Shown: positions 27,590 to 36,579 of the stretch, piece after piece
How positions within the stretch are numbered: position 1 is the first letter of the stretch
Layout: every line of letters begins with the position of its first letter
Assembly: GCF_011009015.1 (NCBI RefSeq)
Contig: NZ_CP048881.1
Location: forward strand, 18,465 to 82,464
DNA length: 64,000 bases
Direction: 5' to 3'
Origin: Spartinivicinus ruber
GTDB taxonomy: Bacteria > Pseudomonadota > Gammaproteobacteria > Pseudomonadales > Zooshikellaceae
Position numbers and translations under genes: made by a program
Notes under the pieces: generated by a model
The model's input: the letters and a program-made list of their open reading frames with translations, nothing else
What the model was told of the DNA's origin: nothing
Databases searched by the model: none

Positions 27590-28160
27590 TTTAAGAGAAT
27601 CAACAGGCCAATTAATTAACAACCTGGCATTCACTGAAGACATGATCAACCAAGCGGTTAGGCGAGCGCTTAAACGCACAGGCGTGTGGTTTCGGACTCA
27701 CACCAAACGAGCCATAGGCCGCGAGTTGGGTATTGCACAGAAGGCGTTAAACCGCCGTTACCGTGTCACCGTTAGCCGAAATAAACCCACTTTATCCATT
27801 TGGGTCGGGGTATTGGCCATTGCCGCCCATAAGACAGGTGACCCACGACAGAACGCGGCAGGGGTACAGGTGCAAGAACAATACGATGGGGCCTTTGCGG
27901 CCAATATGTTTGGTAATGGCGAGCGGGTTTATATCCGCACCGCTGTTAATGCCGAGCAAGGCCACGTCACCGTCGCTAAAACCGGCCAAAAACTGGTTAA
28001 TCAAAACCGCGTCCACCGCCACCGCTTCCCGGTTGAAGTGGTAGGAATGGAAATTAGTGATAGTAGTCTGGCTATTTTGGAGCGTTACGAAAAGCTGGTA
28101 AACAAACGTTATAAACGTTTTTTGCAGCACGAAATTAATTACATTATTAATTATGCCTAA
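27564..28160 (+). CDS. Minor tail/tail completion protein (gpZ-like), module 2
   Basis: A 198-residue basic protein with RRALKRTGVWFRTHTKRAIG and LGIAQKALNRRYRV, matching minor tail protein Z and its module 1 counterpart at 7932-8531. It overlaps the neighbours on both sides. Confidence 0.75.
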   Translation: MSGFTLQIDLRESTGQLINNLAFTEDMINQAVRRALKRTGVWFRTHTKRAIGRELGIAQKALNRRYRVTVSRNKPTLSIWVGVLAIAAHKTGDPRQNAAGVQVQEQYDGAFAANMFGNGERVYIRTAVNAEQGHVTVAKTGQKLVNQNRVHRHRFPVEVVGMEISDSSLAILERYEKLVNKRYKRFLQHEINYIINYA

Positions 28161-28650
28161 AACAATTAATCAAATTTCTGATTTTTATTATGCTGTCGTG
28201 GAGGGATTAAAACCGCATTTACATGAAGCCATAAAAATCGAAAACTTTTTTGAATTTGGTGAGGCGGCTATTCATACGCATCAATTAATGGTGTTTGTGG
28301 AATTAGCCGAAATTAACCCAGCCCCACCTTCACCCGATGGCCGACATGGGCAGCAAGTCGGTGTCATACTCCATTGTTTTGCTAGCCAGGCATTACCCCA
28401 TGCCAATGTCAAAGCGATGGATTTAGCCTCAGCCATTGAGCGTGTCTTATCTAATCCTAATCCCTGGCACTTAACACCTGTCGTATTGCCACCTGAGCAA
28501 GTCGTGTGTGAGCCGGGCTTTTTTAAGCCCGGTAGTCAAGGGTTTGAGTCTTGGCAAATTGCTTTTACACAGACGGTGTATTTAGGTGAACCGGACCCGG
28601 TGTTTTTCGATCATCACTACCCGGAGGCGACTAATGTTCGGATTCAATAG
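28153..28650 (+). CDS. Tail terminator/Gp37-like protein, module 2
   Basis: A 165-residue protein with ISDFYYAVVEGLKPHLHEAI near the start and FESWQIAFTQTVYLGEPD near the end, matching the pattern of 8512-9003. The gene overlaps gpZ by eight bases and gpV by 17 bases. The role is inferred from position before the spike gene. Confidence 0.6.
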   Translation: MPKTINQISDFYYAVVEGLKPHLHEAIKIENFFEFGEAAIHTHQLMVFVELAEINPAPPSPDGRHGQQVGVILHCFASQALPHANVKAMDLASAIERVLSNPNPWHLTPVVLPPEQVVCEPGFFKPGSQGFESWQIAFTQTVYLGEPDPVFFDHHYPEATNVRIQ

Positions 28651-29242
28651 CCAGCATGACGCGATTAACGGGCTGTTAGATGAAGCAGAAGACATCAAGC
28701 GCCGTTTAAATGGCGTGGTGCAAATCGGTGTGGTTGAAGTGGTGGAACCGGCGAAAGCACAAGTCAAAGTGCGCCATGGTGACAACCTGACACCCCTTGT
28801 GCCGTGGATAACCCTGGCAGCCGGTGGGGTAAAAGTCTATCGCTGCCCCAGCGTGGGCGAGCAATGCTTGTTGTTGAATTTTGGTGGTGGTGACAATGGC
28901 TCGATGACAGTGGCGCTGCCAGGTGTCTTTAGCCAGGCCAACCCACAACCGACAACGGACCCAGACGCCCACACAGTCCTGTATCCCAACGGTAGCCGCA
29001 TTACTTACCATCATGGCCAAGACCGGCTCAGCATCGAGCAGACGGCGGGAGAGGTCTATATAAAATCACCCACCAAAATCACCTTAGATACCCCCTTACT
29101 GCATTGTACTGGCGATATTAAAGCCGATGGCGACATTATGGACCACACCAACAGTATGCAGGGGGATCGGGATATTTATAACAGCCATACACACGATGTG
29201 TCGGGCCACAGTAAAGCCGTACCGACGGGAGAAACCCAGTGA
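28634..29242 (+). CDS. Baseplate spike gpV, module 2
   Basis: With ATG 28634 and a GGAGG five bases upstream, the protein has about 202 residues. An OB-like N-terminal part (GVVEVVEPAKAQVKVRHG) precedes the beta-helix and the tip DRDIYNSHTHDVSGHSKAVP. The histidine tip is the same as in module 1, while the OB part differs. An upstream in-frame start at 28586 would overlap the previous gene more deeply and lacks a ribosome site. Confidence 0.9.
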   Translation: MFGFNSQHDAINGLLDEAEDIKRRLNGVVQIGVVEVVEPAKAQVKVRHGDNLTPLVPWITLAAGGVKVYRCPSVGEQCLLLNFGGGDNGSMTVALPGVFSQANPQPTTDPDAHTVLYPNGSRITYHHGQDRLSIEQTAGEVYIKSPTKITLDTPLLHCTGDIKADGDIMDHTNSMQGDRDIYNSHTHDVSGHSKAVPTGETQ

Positions 29243-29574
29243 TAGGCATTGATCGAGTCACAGGCAAGACAATTACAGGTGAAACCCAACTCATTAGTCG
29301 TATTCAACAAGTGATTACCACACCGATTGGTGGGCGATTAAAACGCCGTGCGTTTGGTTCCCGAGTGCCGGAATTAATGGGGCAATTACAAACCCCGCAA
29401 AATGCCATGCTGGCACAAATGTATATTCTGGAAGCCCTCAAAAATCCGGCGAATGATGTACAAGACTTTACGCCTAAGCGTTGCCAGGTGATGGCGGGTG
29501 AACAGGGGTTTATTGCCGTATTAACCGGACAATGGGAGGAAAAAAATACAACGTTAGAAGTAGTAATTGAATGA
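29239..29574 (+). CDS. Baseplate wedge gpW/gp25, module 2
   Basis: A 111-residue protein from GTG 29239 with RIQQVITTPIGGRLKRRAFG and SRVPELMGQL, close to the gp25 consensus, in which the FGSRVPEL stretch is more canonical than in module 1. It overlaps gpV and gpJ by four bases each. Confidence 0.9.
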   Translation: MIGIDRVTGKTITGETQLISRIQQVITTPIGGRLKRRAFGSRVPELMGQLQTPQNAMLAQMYILEALKNPANDVQDFTPKRCQVMAGEQGFIAVLTGQWEEKNTTLEVVIE

Positions 29575-30605
29575 TTATTCCTGGTCAAAATCAGCTGTCA
29601 TTACCTGAAGCACTGCAAGTGCCGGACTATGAACAGCTGCTAACGCAATTAAAACAAACAACTATTCGCGAAGTGGCTAAACAAGATAAAACCCAGGCGG
29701 ATGCTTTAGCCGTCACCTTTGAAAATAACGCTGAAATTCTCACCAAAATGCTACAAAGTCAGGTGTATGTGTTACAGCAACACATTCGCCATATAAACGC
29801 CCAAGCCATCCAAATGTTTGCTATGTATGCGACAGGGGATAATTTGGATTTGGTGGCCAGTCAATTGGGATTAGAACGCCAGGTCATTGAGCCAGGTGAT
29901 TCTGAAGCCTTTCCGCCCAAGCCCCCCGTCATGGAAAATGACGAATCATTAAGGCTACGCTATTTTTTAGCCCCTTATGCGTTCTCAACCGCTGGGCCAC
30001 AAAAGGCGTATGTTTATCACGGCTTAACGCTGGGCGAGCAACCGGAAATCAGTGTTAAAAAACGTTCGGATACCGAATTAATTTTACATTATCAATTTCC
30101 ACGCAATGGTTTGTCTGCCCAGGTGAAAGATGCCACGGCGATTAATCCCGAGCCGGGCAAAGTGACCGTCACGCTGTTAGCTTATGACCAAGCCAAATTA
30201 GAAAACACCACCGCCGCCGATAAGCGGGAAGCGTTGCAAACTCAACTGGATGAACTCAAGACAGCCGCTGTTCATTATTTTAATCGTGAGGACATCACGC
30301 CAACGACGGATCATGTGACCGTACAGCTGGCGGAGCTAGTGCCGTATGACATTGAGGCGGTTTGTTATATCTACAAAGGGCCAGACGCCAAAATTACCCA
30401 GCAACAAGCCGAAGCCGCTTTACAAGATTATGCAGAAACGCAATTGCGGTTAGCGGCGATTATCGATATAGGCCAGATATACCACGCCTTACACGAAGTC
30501 GGCGCCAGCCGTGTGGATCTCAATCAACCCATTGAACGGCTCATCACCGCCCCACATCAAGCGCCGGTGTGCCGTTCGATCAATGTACAAGTTAAAACCA
30601 TGTGA
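29571..30605 (+). CDS. Baseplate assembly protein gpJ, module 2
   Basis: A 344-residue wedge protein with NLDLVASQLGLERQVIEPG and DESLRLRYFLAPYAFSTAGP, the gp47/gpJ core. It is about 60 residues longer than the module 1 version because of an inserted charged segment around residues 195-240 (KLENTTAADKREALQTQLDE). It overlaps the adjacent genes by four bases. Confidence 0.88.
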   Translation: MIIPGQNQLSLPEALQVPDYEQLLTQLKQTTIREVAKQDKTQADALAVTFENNAEILTKMLQSQVYVLQQHIRHINAQAIQMFAMYATGDNLDLVASQLGLERQVIEPGDSEAFPPKPPVMENDESLRLRYFLAPYAFSTAGPQKAYVYHGLTLGEQPEISVKKRSDTELILHYQFPRNGLSAQVKDATAINPEPGKVTVTLLAYDQAKLENTTAADKREALQTQLDELKTAAVHYFNREDITPTTDHVTVQLAELVPYDIEAVCYIYKGPDAKITQQQAEAALQDYAETQLRLAAIIDIGQIYHALHEVGASRVDLNQPIERLITAPHQAPVCRSINVQVKTM

Positions 30606-31234
30606 GCATTAAACACTACAGTACCTTACCTGATAATCAATCAGCCTTAGAACGTGCTTTAGAATTAGGCTTTCAGCAACTGCTAGACGACATTACCAGC
30701 CCTTATCCCAACCTAAAAAATCCAGTTAATACCCCCGAGCATTTGTTGCCACACTTAGCCCAAGAGCGGGGCGTATCTGAATGGAAAACCACCGCCCCAG
30801 TGGCTGAGAAGCGGCGAACCGTGGCGGATATGTGGCCGATACGACGCCAGGCGGGTACTACCCAGGCGATTAAACAAGCCGTCAGTAGCTTAGGTTATGA
30901 GTGTAGTGTGTTGCCCTGGTATCAAAGCGACAGTGAACCATACACCTTTGATTTACTGGTATCGCTGGAAAAAAAAGGGTTGTCGCAAGATGTTGAGCAG
31001 CGGATAACTGACCGGCTGATTGATGCGGCCAGTCTTCGCGATAATTATCAAATTAATTACTCGCAACCTGTCGAAATTGGCATGAAAAAAGGGGGCGCAC
31101 TGGAAACATGGGAAGCCATTAAAGTGCAGCCGTATCAGCCTAATCAATTAAGCACGATCCATAAAACCTGTTATGCCGTTGGGTTTGCCCAACTGGAAAA
31201 AATTACTTTATTTATTAGACACCCTGAAGAATGA
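30602..31234 (+). CDS. Baseplate/tail protein gpI, module 2
   Basis: A 210-residue protein from GTG 30602 with LPDNQSALERALELGFQQL, HLLPHLAQERGVSEWKTT and RRQAGTTQAIKQAVSSLGY, the gpI landmarks. Length equals that of module 1. It overlaps gpJ and the fibre gene by four bases. Confidence 0.9.
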   Translation: MSIKHYSTLPDNQSALERALELGFQQLLDDITSPYPNLKNPVNTPEHLLPHLAQERGVSEWKTTAPVAEKRRTVADMWPIRRQAGTTQAIKQAVSSLGYECSVLPWYQSDSEPYTFDLLVSLEKKGLSQDVEQRITDRLIDAASLRDNYQINYSQPVEIGMKKGGALETWEAIKVQPYQPNQLSTIHKTCYAVGFAQLEKITLFIRHPEE

Positions 31235-32538
31235 GCGAATATTTAACAGCCATTACTAAAACGGGCTTAGCCAAAGAAGCAAAAGCCCGACGAGATAATA
31301 CCAAAATTAAATTAGTCGATTTTGCCATCGGTGATGGTGAATTACCGACGGATATTGCCGCACTGGAACAGCGAACGGAGTTAGTGAATCAGCAATATCG
31401 CGCCAAAATTAATGGCGTCCATATTGACCCGGAAGCGCCTGAAACCATCCGAATTAATGCATTAATTCCCCATGAGGTGGGCGGCTGGTTTATTCGGGAG
31501 TGTGGCATTTATGATTCCGACGGGGATTTATACGCCATCGCCAATGTACCACCGACCTATAAAAATGGGCCTGATTCGGGCGCTAAAAAAGAAATTGGCT
31601 TAAACGTGTATATTGCGACGGCCAACACCCAGCAAATTGATTTAACCATTGATCCCGATTCAGTCATTGCCACCCGTGAAATGCTGGTGGTGAGCCTGAA
31701 ACAACATAAAGCCGAAGATGACCCACACCCGCAGTATGTGCAGCAAAGCCAGTTAGGCAAAGCGCCGGGTGACGTGTCGGTGGTGGGGGATTTTGGATTA
31801 GGCCAGCTGGAAAATAAAACGGCGGCTAACGTAGATGAGTTAATCACCTTTGGCTTTTATCGTATCGATCAGGCAGCAGGCACATTGCCTACCGGGATTG
31901 GCGTGGGCTCAGAAATGGCCACGTTTTATGTGGAGGTACTGCCCCAGGGCGACCAGCATGTTATGCAACGGTTGCAGCATACTAGCACGACAAGAACCTT
32001 TGAGCGGCGCCGTGTGAATGGTGAGTGGTTAGCCTGGCGGGAAGTGGTGTTTGTTGACGCCATGCAAAAAGCTTTTTCCAACCACGAAGCCGAGCCAGAC
32101 CCGCACCCGCAGTATATTCAAAAAACCGGCGGTAATTTTACCGGCGAAATTAATGTGTTAGATAATGCGGTTTATCACGAAGGCCACAAACCCAGTTGGG
32201 AAGAAGTGACCGATAAACCGGCTGATTACCCACCCGCTACACATAACCATGATGATGTGTATTTTAAGCTGGATCACCGCACGAAATCGGTGTGGGTCGA
32301 TGTGACTTCAATTGGTCAAACCGGGGATATTTACACGGCCTTGAACTGGGCTAAAACCATTCACCCAGACGATACCTTTCAAGATAACGACCACATGATT
32401 GTGTTGTATTCCAATCAACACGCCAGGGGTACAGGTAATGGTACGCATTACTGGAATACCCGTCATATGGTGACCTTTTTACGCAGTCGTAGCGGCTGGC
32501 ATTTATTAGCGAATCAACCAGGACGGGAGCCTGCCTAA
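31231..32538 (+). CDS. Tail fibre protein (gpH-like), module 2
   Basis: A 435-residue fibre: an N-terminal attachment domain (YLTAITKTGLAKEAKARRD, HEVGGWFIRECGIYDSDGD), two DPHPQYVQ/DPHPQYIQ shaft repeats flanking a collar-like region, and a C-terminal part almost the same as in the module 1 fibre. The extra shaft repeat makes it 124 residues longer. It should recognise the same receptor as the shorter fibre because the ends match. Confidence 0.88.
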   Translation: MSEYLTAITKTGLAKEAKARRDNTKIKLVDFAIGDGELPTDIAALEQRTELVNQQYRAKINGVHIDPEAPETIRINALIPHEVGGWFIRECGIYDSDGDLYAIANVPPTYKNGPDSGAKKEIGLNVYIATANTQQIDLTIDPDSVIATREMLVVSLKQHKAEDDPHPQYVQQSQLGKAPGDVSVVGDFGLGQLENKTAANVDELITFGFYRIDQAAGTLPTGIGVGSEMATFYVEVLPQGDQHVMQRLQHTSTTRTFERRRVNGEWLAWREVVFVDAMQKAFSNHEAEPDPHPQYIQKTGGNFTGEINVLDNAVYHEGHKPSWEEVTDKPADYPPATHNHDDVYFKLDHRTKSVWVDVTSIGQTGDIYTALNWAKTIHPDDTFQDNDHMIVLYSNQHARGTGNGTHYWNTRHMVTFLRSRSGWHLLANQPGREPA

Positions 32539-33071
32539 TGAACGTGATTTTAATTTTTAATAAGTTTACTGATGCCTATTTAGGTTTAACCTACGCCGGG
32601 GATGGCATGAGTGTTACCCCTGAAACCTGTAACCAAGAACATTTTAAATATAAGGTGGTAGATTTAGACCCAGACACTGAAGTATGGGAGGGTAACTATC
32701 ACACGGGTAAAGTGGTTAAAAGAGCAAATCGAAAGATTATTATTACCGAAGATGAATTAAATATTGATTGCCAGACTAAAGTCTTTCGAAAATATCGATA
32801 TTACCAGCAATTTAATATTTTATATGACGTGATCGACGCATTAATTGCAGCGAGTAATGTTGATGAAAGTCAGCTGACAAAGTACCGGGAAATGCGCGAG
32901 TATTTAACCCGGATTCGAGACAATAACGACCGTTACAAAGCCGCTTATCAGGCCGTTGATGGGTATGAGTATTGGGATAAAGCCAGGGAAAGAGAAGAGT
33001 TAAATAAACAGCTTGAGGGCGGCCTACATGAAATGATTGGCCGTGACAATAACACCCATGGTCTCATCTAA
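32538..33071 (+). CDS. Tail fibre-associated protein, probable chaperone, module 2
   Basis: A 177-residue protein with 168 residues identical to 12351-12884. It has the same one-base overlap with the fibre gene, and the two genes are also close at nucleotide level. It is one of the few genes that barely differ between modules. Confidence 0.65.
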   Translation: MNVILIFNKFTDAYLGLTYAGDGMSVTPETCNQEHFKYKVVDLDPDTEVWEGNYHTGKVVKRANRKIIITEDELNIDCQTKVFRKYRYYQQFNILYDVIDALIAASNVDESQLTKYREMREYLTRIRDNNDRYKAAYQAVDGYEYWDKAREREELNKQLEGGLHEMIGRDNNTHGLI

Positions 33072-33543
33072 AACTTATCTTCCAGCAGATAAAGTCAATA
33101 GTTTGCGTGACTTGATCACGCAAATAGATCAAGCCTACTGGCGGGATCGCTCAACCCATAAGCCGAACCTTGGGATAGACGGCAGTATAGGCCGTTATTA
33201 CTCCTGTGGTCATATTTCATGCCCTGAACCCATTCGAAAAAAAATTGATGCCATTGCACCCGCGTTAGCGCCCTATGAACTGGAAGACTGGGCAATCAAC
33301 TGGATGCCAAAAGGCGGTTTTATTCCGCCGCATATCGACAATGAGGGCTACCTGGCTTTTGCTGTTTTGTCACTACAGTCTGACAGTGGCGCGTTTATTT
33401 GGTATCGAGACAACCAATTAACCCAGCCAGTTGAGATTCCAGACCAAGCCGGGCAGTTAATAACCCTTGATAACATCACAACGATTCATTCTGTCGCTAC
33501 CGCATTAACAGACCGTTATACCCTGATTTTTTTATACAAATAA
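33058..33543 (+). CDS. 2-oxoglutarate/Fe(II) oxygenase-like protein, module 2
   Basis: Second copy of the fibre-linked oxygenase-like gene. The HID motif, distal TTIHSV histidine and DRYTL arginine are all kept, while the first 30 residues vary most. Conservation of the metal site in both copies argues that it is used. The start is uncertain, as in copy 1 (ATG 33058 or upstream TTG 33037). Confidence 0.6.
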   Translation: MVSSKTYLPADKVNSLRDLITQIDQAYWRDRSTHKPNLGIDGSIGRYYSCGHISCPEPIRKKIDAIAPALAPYELEDWAINWMPKGGFIPPHIDNEGYLAFAVLSLQSDSGAFIWYRDNQLTQPVEIPDQAGQLITLDNITTIHSVATALTDRYTLIFLYK

Positions 33544-33549
33544 TTATTC

Positions 33550-34041
33550 ATGACAACCATTATTCCTAATTTACTGACAAAGGCGCAGTGTTCTGCCCTG
33601 TTGCTTGCCGCTAAAAAAGAACTCGCCCGATTTACTAAAAGCGAAGGGGTTTATCGGCGCATAGGCCAAAACGGTACAAAAGCGTTATCAACTTACCGCA
33701 CCTTAAAATATTGGCAGTTTTCGCCAGAACTAAAGCAGCTATTTAATGAGTCATTACCCGACACTGTCACCTCGCAGTTTAATGAGGCGTGGTTTTTATA
33801 TTTTCCCAAGCAAGGGTTTTTAGACGAATACCAGTCAGGTAAGCGGCTATTTAATTGCTTATCCATCCCATTAAACAGTGGTGGCACATTTGTGATTGAT
33901 GCCGTTGAGCACACCAATAACACAGGTGATGGCTATTTATTTTCGTTAGCCGATCAACATCAGGTGCCAGAGACGACACAAGCCGACCTCTACCTTTGCT
34001 TTTTATTTTCCAACCATATTCAGGTGGCTAATTCATGTTGA
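33550..34041 (+). CDS. Degenerate oxygenase sibling, module 2
   Basis: A 163-residue copy of 13363-13848 with about a dozen substitutions and two extra C-terminal residues. The metal ligands are missing here as well (FLDEYQ in place of the HxD position). The loss therefore predates the copying event. Confidence 0.5.
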   Translation: MTTIIPNLLTKAQCSALLLAAKKELARFTKSEGVYRRIGQNGTKALSTYRTLKYWQFSPELKQLFNESLPDTVTSQFNEAWFLYFPKQGFLDEYQSGKRLFNCLSIPLNSGGTFVIDAVEHTNNTGDGYLFSLADQHQVPETTQADLYLCFLFSNHIQVANSC

Positions 34042-34205
34042 AAAAATACCGCGTCAATGCGCCATTCCCCTGGCGTAAAGGGTGGACCATGGCGAATGAA
34101 ACCCTGGATTTATCCGACTGTGAAGCACAACAGTTGTTAAGAACCGGGCGCATTGAGCCAGCTAATCAGAAAAAAAAGTCACGAAAAACTGAGGATAATC
34201 ATTAA
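34035..34205 (+). CDS. Small unknown tail-region protein present only in module 2
   Basis: A 56-residue gene from ATG 34035 to TAA 34203-34205. It overlaps the upstream gene by seven bases and shares one base (TAATG) with the sheath start. The product begins MLKKYRVNAPFPWRKGWTM, continues ETLDLSDCEAQQLLRTGRIEP and ends in a lysine-rich tail. Small proteins of unknown role often precede sheath genes in Mu-like phages. Module 1 has no equivalent, because there the sheath follows the previous stop directly. Confidence 0.7.
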   Translation: MLKKYRVNAPFPWRKGWTMANETLDLSDCEAQQLLRTGRIEPANQKKKSRKTEDNH

Positions 34206-35374
34206 TGCCAAAAATAAATCAATTTGAACATAATGGCATTTCCATTGTAGTGAATGAGCCACCACCACCCATGGGCTTGCCCAGTAAGCAGGTGGTAGGG
34301 TGGGTTGTCACAGCACCCGACAAACACGCGGATGTGCCATTTAATACGCCGATCCGCATTGCCAGCCATAAAGATGCCCGGCTGTTAGATACGACAGGCG
34401 ATGAACGGGGGACCGGCTTTCATGCGGTCTCTGAAACCCTTAAACGTACCCAAGTAGTGCAGTATGTTGTGGTGGTGCCAGAAGTGGAAGAAGACGCCAC
34501 CGCCACCATGAATAATATTATTGGGGGGATTCACCCCGATACTGGACAGGCGACGGGTATTGCCGCCCTGGCGCTTTGCCCGGAAACTCCAACCCTGATT
34601 GCGGCACCCGGTTACAGCCAAAACAAGCCGGTAATTGATGCGTTGGTGTCACTGGCCGTGCAATCGTGGGCCATTGTGGTGGCTGACTGTACCAGCACCA
34701 CCCGCCCCGAGGCGTTAACGCTTTCGGAGTCATTAGGTGGCGAGGGTAATGGTTATGAGCGGGTTTATCTGGTTGAACCTTCCGCCAAAATCTACAGTAA
34801 AAAAGCCAAAGGGTATATTTATGTACCGGCCAGCACCATGGCGATGGGGGCTATTGCTGCCGTTAATCAATGGGAATCCCCCGATAATCAGGGCGTGCGT
34901 ATCAGTGATGTGATGCGACCGATTAGCTACAACATTTTAGATAAAACCTCAGAAGGGGATTTACTCAACGCCTACGGTATATCGTACTTTGCGCGTACCT
35001 CACTGGGCGGCTTTTCAGTCAAGGGCAACCGGGCGGTAACGGGTAAATTTATCAGTCATGTGGGATTAGAAAACGTCATTGCACGCAAAATTATTGCGGC
35101 CAGTGAGCGGGCCATGGGGAAAAACTTAACCCGTGAATTTATGGAAGCGGAACTGGAAAAACTCAATGATTTTTTAAGTAACCTGGCGGCGAGTAATATT
35201 ATTCCTGGCGGCAACGCTTACCTGCATCCTGAATTAAATAACGTGGAAAATTACCGCAATGGTTCCTGGTTTATTGTGCTGGAATATGGGCGTTTCTCAC
35301 CAAACGAGCACATGACCTTTCACTTCAACCCATCGAAAAAAATATTAGAAGAGTTTTTAGGTGACATTGTATGA
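34205..35374 (+). CDS. Contractile tail sheath protein (gpFI), module 2
   Basis: A 389-residue sheath. Landmarks include FNTPIRIASHKDARLL, YVPASTMAMGAIAAVNQWESPDNQG and the C-terminal HPELNNVENYRNGSWFI-GRFSPNEHMTFHF region. It is a different lineage from the module 1 sheath, although size and position agree. It overlaps the tube gene by four bases. Confidence 0.92.
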   Translation: MPKINQFEHNGISIVVNEPPPPMGLPSKQVVGWVVTAPDKHADVPFNTPIRIASHKDARLLDTTGDERGTGFHAVSETLKRTQVVQYVVVVPEVEEDATATMNNIIGGIHPDTGQATGIAALALCPETPTLIAAPGYSQNKPVIDALVSLAVQSWAIVVADCTSTTRPEALTLSESLGGEGNGYERVYLVEPSAKIYSKKAKGYIYVPASTMAMGAIAAVNQWESPDNQGVRISDVMRPISYNILDKTSEGDLLNAYGISYFARTSLGGFSVKGNRAVTGKFISHVGLENVIARKIIAASERAMGKNLTREFMEAELEKLNDFLSNLAASNIIPGGNAYLHPELNNVENYRNGSWFIVLEYGRFSPNEHMTFHFNPSKKILEEFLGDIV

Positions 35375-35880
35375 AGCAATACCAACGCGCATTAAGAAGC
35401 CGAAACGCGCAATTTAATGGCGTACCGATCTTTTTTAAATTAGAAGAATTTAGCCCGCCTGCGATCAAGAAAACCACCGAAGAGGTACGGGGTGGGCGAC
35501 TGATGGCGGATAAAATCATGACTGGCTTTGAGGCCATGGAATGGACCGTCAAGCTTGCTGGGGCAGGCATTGAGGAGCTGAACGCCTACGGGGTGCATAA
35601 TGATGAACCCTTTACATTAAGCGTGTGGGAGTCCTACAGCGACGAGCACAACAACGCCTTTAAAATAGAATACATCATCCGTGGCCAAATCTTAGAGGTT
35701 GAGCAGGAAGGTGTCACCATGGGCAGTAAACCCAGCCATACCGTAAAAGGCTCAGCCCGGTATTTTAAACAAACCGAAAATAATCAAACCATTTACGAAA
35801 TTGATATTAATCGCGGTATTTACGATTTAGGCAAAGGCAATATCAACGCGATTCATAACCAACACGTTAACCTGAATTAA
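35371..35880 (+). CDS. Tail tube protein (gpFII), module 2
   Basis: A 169-residue tube subunit with GGRLMADKIMTGFEAMEWTV and a HTVKGSARYFKQTENN-IYEIDINRG C-terminal part. It is the same length as the module 1 tube. Its stop shares a base with the gpE start. Confidence 0.92.
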   Translation: MKQYQRALRSRNAQFNGVPIFFKLEEFSPPAIKKTTEEVRGGRLMADKIMTGFEAMEWTVKLAGAGIEELNAYGVHNDEPFTLSVWESYSDEHNNAFKIEYIIRGQILEVEQEGVTMGSKPSHTVKGSARYFKQTENNQTIYEIDINRGIYDLGKGNINAIHNQHVNLN

Positions 35881-36467
35881 TGAATAAAAAACAGATGACC
35901 ACTCACACGTTTACACCCAACACAATTAAAATCCATTGGCCTTTAGCAAGAGAAGGGCAAGCCCCCCTTGCTGAAATATCCCTAAAATTGCCGGTTTATC
36001 ATGACTTTTTAACCCTGGAACAAACCCAAAAACTCGAAGGGATCGACCTGGAAATTGCTTATTTGGAGCGACTCACCGGGCTGAAGGAAGCGGAAATACT
36101 TGAATTAAAAGCCCCGGATTACCGGGTATTAAGCGAACGGCTTGCGGATTATTTGCAAAAGAAAAGTGATTTTTTTATTTCCATTGATCCAGATAGCTAC
36201 GAGAATATTCCACTATTAAAGCCGCTGGGACCGATGACCCATGTATCGGCTACGATCCCCACCGCCAGGGCCTGGAAGCTGATCATGCAACACCAGGCGG
36301 ATACGGATAAAGCTAATAAATTAGCGGTAGGTGCCTGTTTTGCCTTATCCAATGAGCAAATGGAACAACTTTCCTTACCTGATTGGTTTTTACTGTTAGA
36401 GCGGGCCACGGATTTTTTTACCAAAACCAGCGATTATTTTTCAGCAAAAAAGATTTTCGCAAATTAA
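35880..36467 (+). CDS. Tail assembly chaperone E, module 2 (longer form)
   Basis: A 195-residue zero-frame chaperone, more than twice the length of the module 1 gpE. It contains EISLKLPVYHDFLTLEQTQKLEG and IAYLERLTGLKEAEILEL and ends just after A AAA AAG (36446-36452). Position between tube and tape measure identifies the role. The size difference suggests this half came from another phage lineage. Confidence 0.75.
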   Translation: MNKKQMTTHTFTPNTIKIHWPLAREGQAPLAEISLKLPVYHDFLTLEQTQKLEGIDLEIAYLERLTGLKEAEILELKAPDYRVLSERLADYLQKKSDFFISIDPDSYENIPLLKPLGPMTHVSATIPTARAWKLIMQHQADTDKANKLAVGACFALSNEQMEQLSLPDWFLLLERATDFFTKTSDYFSAKKIFAN

Positions 36468-36577
36468 GAACCGTTATCCCACCGATTTACCATATATCAC
36501 CCAATGAGTTAGATGATTACGGCCTTGATGAGCTGCACACGTTCTATCAAGTCGCCTACCGTCGTCTGTATCACTAG
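35880..36577 (+). CDS. Module 2 E+E' fusion by -1 frameshift at A AAA AAG
   Basis: The codons GCA AAA AAG put the heptamer A AAA AAG in slip phase. A -1 shift reads on as KDFRKLRTVIPPIYHISPNELDDYGLDELHTF (split here: acidic ELDDYGLDEL, then YRRLYH) and stops at 36575-36577, two bases before the tape measure start. Without a shift this 110-base stretch would be untranslated. It has no start codon with a ribosome site. The arrangement matches module 1 although the heptamer is different. Confidence 0.72.
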
Positions 36578-36579
36578 TT

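Noticed and set aside
36383..36577. Independent small gene between chaperone E and tape measure
   Set aside because: No start with a ribosome site; the frame is reached naturally by a -1 slip at A AAA AAG, so it is treated as E'.
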